Assembly (NCBI GenBank): GCA_003343885.1 | Contig: QAKH01000042.1 | Location: 1 to 12,429 of the forward strand | Direction: 5' to 3' | From: Clostridiales bacterium | GTDB lineage: Bacteria > Bacillota > Clostridia > Oscillospirales > CAG-382 | Length of the DNA: 12,429 nucleotides | Shown: positions 5,501-12,429 of the stretch, one piece after another | Position numbering within the stretch: the first letter of the stretch is position 1 | Layout of the letters: the number at the start of each line of letters is the position of its first letter | Program-made: the position numbers and the translations under genes | Notes under the pieces: model-generated | Seen by the model: the letters and a program-made list of their open reading frames with translations, nothing else | What the model was told of the DNA's origin: nothing | Databases searched by the model: none

Positions 5501-7808
5501 GGACGCTTCCGGAATTGACGGACTTTGCGCTTACCACTGGGGAGCAAGCGGAGCGGACGTTGAAAAACAGCTTTCTAATCTTACCGCTTACAGCGCGCTC
5601 GACTATACAATTCCTACAATAAGCGTCGGTTTCGACTACGTTGGATGGGGAATGAGCAAGCAGAGAAACGGCTTGCTTGATCCTGCGGATTATCCGGTTC
5701 TCGCTGACGCTGTGAAGTCCGCGCTTGCTGAAAGGCAGGCTGAAGGCGCGAAGTATTCCAACATGGTGCTTATTTCAACATGGAACGAGTACGGCGAAGG
5801 AACATACGTAATGCCGACCGAGCGTTTTGGCTTCGGATACCTTGACGCAATAAGAACGGCGTTTACTAAGGACAATACTGAACATAATGATTTAACTCTC
5901 ACCGCTTCTCAAAGACAGCGTATAAATTACCTGTTTGACCAGAACAGACAGATGCTTCGTCCTCAGATGTTAGAGGGCACAGACGCCGAAGAAGAGGATC
6001 CGTATGCCGGCGCTCAGGTGGTCAAGAGCATAACATTTGATACGCCTGAGTCCGCTGATATCTGGAGCACCTATGAAGGCATGAAATGGGAAATTGAAGA
6101 CGGAGTTATGGTAATTACGGCAACGTCTAAAGATCCCGCAATATTCCTGAAGAGCAATATGTCGGAGCCGGTTTCCGCAAACGAAGCCAACGCAATTAAG
6201 ATACGCGCGAAGGTCACCGCGTCTACCGCAAGCTCAATTGAGGTGTTCTTCAGGACGGATGACGGAAAGGATTTCTCACAGGATAAATCCGGACGTCAGG
6301 CACTTGTTCTCAATGAATGGCACGATTATTACATTGATTTTTCCAAGAATGCCGGATGGAAAGGCAATATTGTAAATATCCGTATAGATCCTATAAGCTA
6401 TACGCCGGAGCTTATCGAAATAGAGTCAATAGAGTTTGTTAAGCTTCCTGAGGCAAAGGAACCGTTTACGGTTGACATTATCGGCGGAGCGCTTACGCTT
6501 ACCAAACCCGCTGATACAACAGACGGACACCTTATGATTCCGCTTTACCCGGAAGACGGCGTGTTCTCAAGAATGAAGTGTACGTACAGCTGGGATAAGA
6601 ACACAAAGGAACTTACCGTCACAAACGGCAAGCATACTGTTGTAATGACAATAGGAACGGACGACGTTGTGGTTGACGGAGTGGCGAAAAAGTTTTACGC
6701 GGCTTCGTATATGTACGACGGACTTCCGGTAGTTCCGTTTGACAGCCTTGTGGAGGCGCTCGGATATTATGTTGTTTACCACGAGGACGGAAACGGGGCA
6801 AGTATCATGCTTAACAGTCCTGAGGACTATGATATTATAAACTCACGTGTTCCGTATAAGTACGAATTTAATCTTGAGGGCGACGTCGAGGACTGGAGCG
6901 CTCAGAACGCAACATTTTCAGTCAAAAACGGAACGCTTGTCGGAGTGTCAAGCAATTCTGACCCGGCGGCTATTTCTCCTTCGCTGAGTGTTGAAGCAGA
7001 AAAATATCCCGTTATAAAAGTCCGCATGAAATGGGAAAGAGATAATGTTGCAAACAACGATTATATAGGCATATACTTCAAGACTTCGTCTACCGGACTT
7101 TCCGAAAGCCGCAAAGTATCAATCCCGTTAGACGCTTCGAGCAACGGTGAGTTTGTAGAGTTTACCTTTAATATGGCAGATCATCTGCAATGGAACGGTA
7201 AAATAACAGGAATACGTGTTGACCCGTTCAATGCTCCCGGAACATTTGAAATAGATTATATCCGTTTTGAAATGGATGAAGAAGCTGAGATTGCACAGCA
7301 GTACGAACAGGATAGAGCCGAAAATCTTGACGATACCATTGCCAACGGAGATGCCGAAATCAAAGAATATAATCCTATGACGTCGGATAACGCTACCATA
7401 ACGATCGTTGAGCGAGATGACGAGGGATACTGTTACGATGTTCAGTCAAAAGCCGGTCAGAACTGGACATACTGTTGCCAAAAGGTCAAATTTACACCCG
7501 GAACAACATATGTGATAGAATTTGACGCCAGAATGACAGGGCTCAACGACGGCGATACGACGGAGGGGCTTACGACAAATATTCACGCAAATCTCATGTA
7601 TAGCGGAGGCAGCGGACGCGACCATTTCAAGAGTGCAGGAAACCTTGTGATGTCGGCGGATTACGAATGGACTCACTACTCTGTTGAGATTACGGTTGGT
7701 CCTGAGTGTGACAACACAAATGACGTGTTCGGAATATACACTAACCCCATAAATCAAAAGGGCGTAAATTATCAGCTTGACAATATCACCATTACTCCAA
7801 AAGAATAA
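2586..7808 (+). CDS. Giant SLH-anchored surface protein with GH99/WbsX-like domain
   Basis: 1740 residues. The start has AAGGAG at 2573-2578 and a typical signal peptide (residues 1-25, cleavage near VSA-AD). Order of parts: beta-sandwich module A (28-172); acidic linker (175-198); three SLH repeats (211-388), which in other proteins bind pyruvylated wall polysaccharide; two LamG-like regions (about 395-590 and 595-765); a GH99/WbsX-like TIM barrel (783-1105); module B (1145-1287); a copper-amine-oxidase-N-like domain (1294-1411); module C (1424-1562); a CBM4/9-like C-terminus (1583-1740). The barrel carries WNEYGEGTYVMP with E1068 and E1071 spaced as the catalytic Glu pair of GH99 endo-alpha-mannosidases (NEWHEGTQIE in the human enzyme). 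Glycan hydrolysis at the cell surface is the likely role; the substrate is unknown, and a non-catalytic or transferase role cannot be excluded. It has its own promoter and terminator and faces a paralogue. Confidence 0.9.
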   Translation: MKKTRILLCILTVLTALALSVCVSAADDLVFTFENEESLNGWSLSYLRYNFEPGYFNGYATEKSANLSDPMLISPTININAEDYRYIVVNMKYSLDATWNRNGTMFFLVPGGSWSQTYSVTSDKFENLTENDFVNIVYDMSKSELWTGSISQIRFDPFEAPGSIGLKSITFTNTLPEETQPDEGDGDDEGNTEPTKEIGVFLKPYTYNNNFTDVPSNEWYASEVANAYELGLFAGKSDTQFDPYGNMTVAEAITLAARTNNNYGTADYDFSVADGEQWYEPYVEYAVNNGIISETDFSDYDALITRGQMAKIFASALPSSEYAYINSVASIPDVPRTSDYFSAVYKLYNAGIIMGNDGYGTFAPDNNITRCEAAAIINRVAIKDNRLSKNLISSVPQVNRNAFTMSSEAKFLMDDEKFRHTHLEGIPGNWDLVQIMDAPSKVGRASYSLVDNSSENEAYFVRKFFEVSDGVLDFEFGARIYGRDGAFLTFTDGAGMPVVYVLLDHGNYTVLAPDGTYTDTGIRYSSSTVHFNFHIDMDKKTFDLGIDGAYAGTYPTASNNAISQFRFGVTESGVMTVTANYAFLYHNYLMLEKFANAPDNILPYNVNVISDGGKVSKKSMYTDRSNGGTVALESNAGGKTGISGAFESASGNVVFESYIFLPEDVNGAKVALTSAGNEVFSLKTVDGNFVAPDGSIVKYVTKNLWTIVRFEADTAASKALVKINGKEVGTYDFTAPASFIDGYEITYTPSTESTMYTDEISAFIKLPYPDDYVPEPVIPESDYFIGLNVCSLWREGTHYGWEEITAYPELTPVLGYYDEGSPEVSDWEIKMMTEHGIDYQIFCWYPDGNSTEPIFRTRMNEALIDGYMNARYSDMMQFAIMWENSSTNGMSFEDFKNNLVPYWIEYFFKDPRYVKIDNKPLFTIWSLDNKFSGVSAKEALDYLRQECVKAGFDGCEILLYSSNTDASYKSTMDASGIDGLCAYHWGASGADVEKQLSNLTAYSALDYTIPTISVGFDYVGWGMSKQRNGLLDPADYPVLADAVKSALAERQAEGAKYSNMVLISTWNEYGEGTYVMPTERFGFGYLDAIRTAFTKDNTEHNDLTLTASQRQRINYLFDQNRQMLRPQMLEGTDAEEEDPYAGAQVVKSITFDTPESADIWSTYEGMKWEIEDGVMVITATSKDPAIFLKSNMSEPVSANEANAIKIRAKVTASTASSIEVFFRTDDGKDFSQDKSGRQALVLNEWHDYYIDFSKNAGWKGNIVNIRIDPISYTPELIEIESIEFVKLPEAKEPFTVDIIGGALTLTKPADTTDGHLMIPLYPEDGVFSRMKCTYSWDKNTKELTVTNGKHTVVMTIGTDDVVVDGVAKKFYAASYMYDGLPVVPFDSLVEALGYYVVYHEDGNGASIMLNSPEDYDIINSRVPYKYEFNLEGDVEDWSAQNATFSVKNGTLVGVSSNSDPAAISPSLSVEAEKYPVIKVRMKWERDNVANNDYIGIYFKTSSTGLSESRKVSIPLDASSNGEFVEFTFNMADHLQWNGKITGIRVDPFNAPGTFEIDYIRFEMDEEAEIAQQYEQDRAENLDDTIANGDAEIKEYNPMTSDNATITIVERDDEGYCYDVQSKAGQNWTYCCQKVKFTPGTTYVIEFDARMTGLNDGDTTEGLTTNIHANLMYSGGSGRDHFKSAGNLVMSADYEWTHYSVEITVGPECDNTNDVFGIYTNPINQKGVNYQLDNITITPKE

Positions 7809-7890
7809 TAAGCATCTACAAAAGTAAGCGTTTGTATAGGCTGGCGCTTGACTGAACAATAATTTTTCCTTTATTGCAAATTAACCTAAT

Positions 7891-7945
7891 AACCGCAGGA
7901 CTTCATAAGCAAAAGCCCTGCGGTTTTATTTTATTCTTTTTTTCT
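7891..7945 (+). terminator. Rho-independent terminator of the giant gene
   Basis: Arms AACCGCAGG (7891-7899) and CCTGCGGTT (7917-7925) form a perfect 9-base stem with a 17-base loop, followed by TTATTTTATTCTTTTTTTCT. It lies about 80 bases after the stop codon of the 1740-residue gene. Confidence 0.88.
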
Positions 7946-8049
7946 AAACAGTGTAAGCTAATTATAAAGGTATAATTTTTGCCTTTTTGAGCGAAAAAGA
8001 TATTTTTCCTTGCTTGTAGAGTGCGAATGTTTACGCCCCCTCGACTGCG

Positions 8050-8077
8050 CCCCCTTTTTCTTTCGGAGAAAAGGGGG
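8050..8077. repeat. Strong C5T4/A4G5 hairpin
   Basis: Arms CCCCCTTTTTCT (8050-8061) and AGAAAAGGGGG (8067-8077) pair with one bulged T and a five-base loop TTCGG. Neither strand has a T-run after the stem, so it is not an ordinary intrinsic terminator. Confidence 0.55.
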
Positions 8078-8104
8078 ACAAAAGAACTTTAATTTGACAA
8101 GCTG

Positions 8105-8134
8105 AAGTCCCCTTTCGTTAATGAAAGAGGACTT
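8105..8134 (-). terminator. Stem-loop downstream of the convergent gene, possible weak terminator
   Basis: Twelve-base arms at 8105-8116 and 8123-8134 enclose a six-base loop. The single imperfect pair is G-U when read on the minus strand and A-C on the plus strand, which favours a minus-strand transcript, and it lies about 50 bases beyond the minus-strand stop at 8184. There is no U-tract after it, so termination by this hairpin alone is doubtful. Confidence 0.4.
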
Positions 8135-8183
8135 TTCGCGCATAATGTTTGATTTTAAATATTCAAACCAACAATCAGTTTGT

Positions 8184-11100
8184 TTATTCAACAACAACGC
8201 TCACGTTGTCAAACATGTAGCTTACGCCTTCGTTGTTGGCAGGATTTGTGTAGAAGGTAAATTCATCGGTTGCAAGAGGAGTTACATCCGCCGGAACTTC
8301 AAAGGAGAATGTCAGCGTTTTCCAGCCGTCTGAAGGAGACATTTCTTCGCCGAAAACAACGTGGTCAACCGTTCCGGCGGAATCCGTGTAACGTGCATTG
8401 CAATGGAATTTTGTTTTTATATCCGTGTTTCCGGATACCGTGCCGATAAGTTTGGCATCAACCGTAACGGTATACTTTTTACCAGGCTCGTATACGGCGC
8501 TTTGGCGTGCATATGAATAAGCCGCTTTTGCCGTGACTTTATACACATTGCTGCCTGTTGTTTCGTCTTTTACGATTTCTATAGTAGAATCCTTTGTCGA
8601 GTTGAAGAAGGCAATATTATCTGTATCTTCAGCATCACCGTTGATTATTTCAAAGCCTCTGGCAAGACGCTCTGCTTCTTCCTTAGCTTTTTGTTCTGCT
8701 AATTCCTTGTTCTCCTGGATCCTTATATAGTCAATCTCAAAGCTTCCGTTTCCGCTTATCGGGTCAATTCTGACGCTTGTGACTGTGCCGTTCCAATAGG
8801 TGTTCTGCGTGCAGTCAAACACAAACTCAACGAATTCGCCGTTTGAGGAGGTTCCTTCAAGCGGGAACCTGAGACTCTTTGCCTGATCCGCAGTAGTGTT
8901 TGTGTCAGTTGTGAAGAACAGTTCGATATGGCTTCCTTCTTTTTCTACGTCATACTTCATTGATACAACAACCTGGTTATACTTTGAAGCGTCAATCTCA
9001 ACATTTGACTGTGAAACAATCGGATCATACCAACCGTCGGATTTCTTGATTGCTGTTCCCTGAAGAGTGCCGTTCATTATAATCATGCTTGTGTTTGCGT
9101 ACCCGAATCCCTCAGCGTCGCCGGTTATTTCAAATTCATATTCAAACGGAACTCTGCTGTTGATAATTTCATTGTATTCTTCGTCAAATTCAGACATGTA
9201 TATGACGGCTTTTAAAAGTTTGTCTTCCATTGTGTAAGTAATACCGAGCGAGTCGTAAAGGAAGTACAAAGGAAGTACCGGGATACCGTCTTTGAGAGTT
9301 ACGGCTTCCTTAAGCTTGACTTCTGTGCCATCTACAAGGGCTGTGTCGCTGCCAACCGTGAATACTATTTCGTTGTTGTCAGCAGTAGCGATAAGAAGCT
9401 TGCCGGTGTATCTCGACCACTCATAGTAGAAATTGTGAATCTGGAAGAATCCTGCTTCAGGCTCAGCTGTGACGTACAGTTCGCCGCCGCGTTCTTCAGG
9501 AGCGAATACAGGCTTATAAAGTCTGAAGTTTGCCGATATTGTTATAGGAAGCTGTGCATCAGAGTAACCGAGGAATTCAAACTTTGCCACTTCAAATGTT
9601 CCGGGCTTATTAAGAATATCAAGTCTGAACGACTGTACCTTGCCGCTCCATGTTTCGCAGCCGGCGGTGCTTATTACATATTCCTTGAAGTCATCGGATT
9701 TTTGAATATTGAAACCGAATGACTGTTCCTGTGCCACTGAGGGAAGCTTATCTGTTGTAAAGAACAATTCCGTATAAGCGTCAACATTAGATTTGATTGA
9801 AAGGCGGATCGCAACGATATCTTCTGTTTCAGTCGGCTCGAATAGCTTATCTTTCTTGATTGTTACGGCAGAGTCGTTTTCGGTCGTTGTTGCAATAATT
9901 ACATCGCCCTCAACACTGCTTTCCGCAATTCTCATGGCAGGCTCCATGTCAGCGCCGGTAGCTGTATACAGAACCGCCTCGGGAGTGTCTGACGAAGGCT
10001 GCTCAATGTCAAGTCTTTCAAGAGAGGTCTTGGAATCAGGGTAGAGATGACCGAGACGAGCTTTCTGCTGTTCGGTTGGGTAAATGTTGGACGAGTGGTC
10101 GGTAACTCCCGAAATTACTTCTGCAATATTCTCAAGATATCCGAATCCATGAAGCCCTTCGCACGGCATTACGTAGGTACCCTCACCAAACTCGTTCCAG
10201 GTCGATACTATGAGCGTGTTTGCTTTCCAGCCGGTTTCCTCGGTGAGATAGTCATTTTTGATATACTCAAGTACCTTCCTGTGTTCTTCAAGGCTTGCCA
10301 TGGGCTTTCTTACGCCCGACCAGCCTATATTGTTAAATCCAACGGAAACTGTCGGAACAATGTGAAGTTTTCCGTAGTCCTGATTTTTCTGGAGTCTGTT
10401 TATTGTGTTCTCGGCATAAACACCGTCCTGCTGCCAGTGGTAAGCGTACGCGGCTGTTCCGCCCATTGCTGCCATTGCCTCAAAAGAAGCGGCGTCGGTG
10501 CGGTGGCTGTCGGCGAAGAATATCATAACGCCGTCAAAGCCGTATTTCTTGATGTCCTCGTTCATGAATTCAATGGCTTCAATGCAGCCGGAATTTGTTC
10601 CGCCGAACGCCTTCTGGAAGTTGTTGTAATTCCATACGGTAAATACTATTTTGTTGTCAATAGTGTAAAATCTGTTATCAAGGAAATAGTAGTCAACCCA
10701 GTAGCTCCAAATGTATTCCTTGAACTGCTCAAGACTCGATACATTAACGCCGTTGTTTTCCCACATGAAGGTAAATTTCATCATGTCGGCGTATTCTGCG
10801 TTAAAGTATCCGTCGTGGAGCGCCCAGTTGAGATTTGAACGCTTTATCGGTTCCTTTATGTCGCCTGACGGACAGTACCAGCAAAGATGCTGAACGTCAA
10901 TACCGTTTTCAACCATAAACTTGATTTCCCAGTCAGCAACCTCTGTAAGTCCCTCGTCATAGTATCCGAGAGCGGGTTCGATGTCGGGATATCCTGTTAC
11001 TGCTCCCCAACCAAAGTGGGTTCCTTCTCTCCAGAGTGAGCAGATATTGAGGATTACATCATATCCGTCATCTGTTATAGGAGTCGGAGTGGGGCAGTAG

Positions 11101-12377
11101 TCGTCATATTCGTGAGTGAGGAATACTTTTACATCATCAAAGTAAGCAGTGCCGCCGGTGACACCTATTGTTACGTTGTCAACAGTTGCAGCGTAAGCGT
11201 CGAGGGCGCCATCACCGACGATTTTGCCGTTTACCTTATATGTAACCGTTCCGTTAACCGTGTCCGCCTCTATGCGCAGACACTGCCAAATGTTGTTTGT
11301 GTGGTGGCGGAGCTTTGTTCCGTCGGCGGTGAACACGCCGTCGTTATTTATAACAAGCTTTGCTACCGAGGTATCGCCGCTGTTGAGAGAAACGTAACCG
11401 GTGTCGGCGTCCTCGGGGAAAAGCATGTATGTTTCAAAAATAACGCTTCCGGAAATGGGATTAAATGACTGCTTTGCGACCGATCCGGCAGTCATTTTTG
11501 CGCTGTTTACGTCATAGTAGCCCTGTCCGCCGGTATATACCACCTCACCGGTGCCTGTAACTTCCCAGGCCGAGAGAGCTGAGCCGGCAGGGTCAAGGAA
11601 GAGCTCGTTGACAAGATAGTCCTTGTATACGTCGCAGCGATCAACCGACAGATACAGCAAGCCCTCTTCATCAGAGCCTATGTAAACACGTGAAGCGGTA
11701 ACATCGCCAACGGTAAAGCCTGTGCCGATTTTGTTTCCGTTGATATACAGTACGGCTGTATTGTTGTCAAGGTCGGCTTTCATTTTTACGTAGTATTTTC
11801 CGTCGGCAACTTCCACTCCGGTGTCTGTGCCCTGGAAGAAGAACTTTCCTCCTACGGTATCAAGACTCATTAAAGAGTTTTTGTCATCGTCAGTAATACG
11901 GAAATACGTACCGTCTTCTCCAAACTGAATGTTGGCTATAAACTCAAACCCGATAAGTCCTTCTGTTACGTCGTCTATGTCGCGCCACACTTCGACTTTT
12001 CCGTTAGGGATGAAGTCACTGAGCCCGTTAGGTCCGCTGGACGAGCCGGTTGAGCTGCGGTTGTCAAGTGTCCATGGAGAAGTTATTGAGTATCCTAAAT
12101 TATTTGATGCAAAACTACAGCTTCCGTCATTTATCAGGTAGTAAGCGTCGTCGTAGTTAGCGTCAACGAGAGTTTTTTGAAGTCTGCTCTCAGGAAGCGC
12201 TACTCGGTTGATTATGGCTGCAGCCTCTGCACGGATAATATTGTTATTGGGCATGAAAGTACCAAACTCATCATTTCCCATCACGACTCCGGCGTTATAC
12301 AGAAGAGCAAGGCTGTCGTAATATGAGTTGGTTTCGGGAACGTCCGGAATTTCATCCACACTGTTTCTTGCGTTTTG
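8184..12377 (-). pseudogene. 5'-truncated paralogue of the giant SLH/GH99-like protein
   Basis: The frame runs from just inside a stop at 12378-12380 to the TAA at 8186-8184. The first available start codon, GTG at 12359, has no ribosome binding site and lies inside SLH3. Numbering from that GTG, 1391 residues are visible: end of SLH3 (1-54), two LamG-like regions (about 70-255 and 255-430), GH99/WbsX-like barrel (433-760) with WNEFGEGTYVMP (E723, E726), module B (about 793-935), copper-amine-oxidase-N-like domain (about 940-1065), module C (1072-1215) and a CBM4/9-like end (1236-1391). This matches the 1740-residue protein domain for domain. Signal peptide, module A, SLH1 and SLH2 are missing: none of the three minus-strand frames beyond 12375 resembles them. 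The rest of the frame has no internal stop, so the loss is probably recent, or the other part lies beyond an insertion. If not expressed as a fusion, the product would not be secreted. Confidence 0.82.
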
Positions 12378-12429
12378 TTAAGTTAAATGAAAGTTGAGAC
12401 CTTGAACTCCTTATGGTATAATGGTTTTA
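12376..12429. mobile_element. Probable left end of a second mobile element
   Basis: Homology of the minus-strand paralogue to its partner ends abruptly at about 12375, and the sequence turns A/T-rich and non-coding from TGTTAAGTT at 12376. A plus-strand promoter immediately inside points away from the broken gene, as in the left ends of many insertion sequences. The element's body is outside the window, so family and boundaries are inferred. An assembly join cannot be excluded. Confidence 0.5.
12394..12422 (+). promoter_or_regulatory. Near-consensus extended -10 promoter reading rightward off the window
   Basis: TTGAGA at 12394-12399 and a perfect TATAAT at 12417-12422 are 17 bases apart, and TG at 12414-12415 supplies an extended -10. 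Only one base departs from consensus. The gene it drives lies beyond the window; a transposase is the natural guess given the gene break next to it. Confidence 0.7.

Larger units (their letters stand above)
7946..8183. other. Intergenic spacer between convergent genes with two hairpins
   Basis: No credible gene is present. The spacer holds a C-rich stretch with the repeated word GCCCCCT (8036-8054), a hairpin at 8050-8077 and another at 8105-8134. An open frame across it on the minus strand overlaps the end of the convergent gene and has the composition of non-coding DNA. The stretch resembles dispersed intergenic repeat elements, but only one copy is in the window. Confidence 0.5.

Noticed and set aside
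7958..8197. A 79-codon minus-strand frame across the convergent spacer
   Set aside because: It overlaps the end of the paralogue, crosses both hairpins, and its composition (Lys/Arg/Phe-rich, no domain) is that of translated non-coding repeat DNA.
10047..10838. A 263-codon open frame on the plus strand
   Set aside because: It lies wholly antisense to the GH99-like barrel of the minus-strand paralogue, has no ribosome binding site, and its product resembles no protein; it is a by-product of the codon use of the real gene.
12300..12429. A simple frameshift as the reason for the short paralogue
   Set aside because: None of the three minus-strand frames right of 12375 resembles SLH2 or the linker of the partner protein, so the homology truly ends there.
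1..12429. CRISPR arrays, tRNA or rRNA genes
   Set aside because: No regularly spaced direct repeats and no cloverleaf or rRNA-like sequence were seen on either strand.

Overview
The window looks like a chromosomal stretch of a Gram-positive, anaerobic, carbohydrate-degrading member of the Clostridia, probably from a gut or other fibre-rich habitat. The reasons are the efp gene followed by a small CD1247-type protein (an arrangement I associate with Clostridia), strong AAGGAG-type ribosome binding sites, sigma-A-like promoters, and very large secreted proteins with S-layer homology (SLH) repeats and many carbohydrate-binding-like modules. No species call can be made from sequence alone.

Layout. 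(1) Positions 1-1181, minus strand: the first ~393 codons of a zinc-ribbon DDE transposase running off the left edge, with its leader and probable insertion-sequence end to about 1350. (2) 1375-2269, plus strand: efp (elongation factor P) and a 102-residue CD1247-like protein with a Cys-rich acidic tail, closed by a Rho-independent terminator at 2377-2420. (3) 2476-7808, plus strand: a clear promoter and a 1740-residue secreted surface protein with, in order, signal peptide, beta-sandwich module, three SLH repeats, two LamG-like regions, a GH99/WbsX-like TIM barrel, a second beta-sandwich module, a copper-amine-oxidase-N-like domain, a third module and a CBM4/9-like C-terminus. A terminator follows at 7891-7945. 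(4) 7946-8183: non-coding, with two strong hairpins lacking U-tracts. (5) 8184-12377, minus strand: a convergent paralogue with the same domain order from SLH3 onward, but whose 5' end is cut at about 12375. (6) 12376-12429: foreign-looking sequence with a near-consensus outward-facing plus-strand promoter, probably the left end of another mobile element.

How it fits together. The two giant proteins are probably cell-wall-anchored and act on or bind a mannose-type or related glycan outside the cell. Both keep the E-x-x-E pair of the GH99 active-site motif, so the domain may be catalytic. The right copy seems to have lost its signal peptide, first module and SLH1-2 to an insertion. The accessory part of the window is therefore flanked by mobile DNA on both sides, with one housekeeping operon (efp) directly abutting an insertion sequence. 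The most unusual observations are the recurring ~140-residue module (five copies in two genes), the pseudoknot-order inverted repeats over the transposase start, and the disrupted convergent paralogue.
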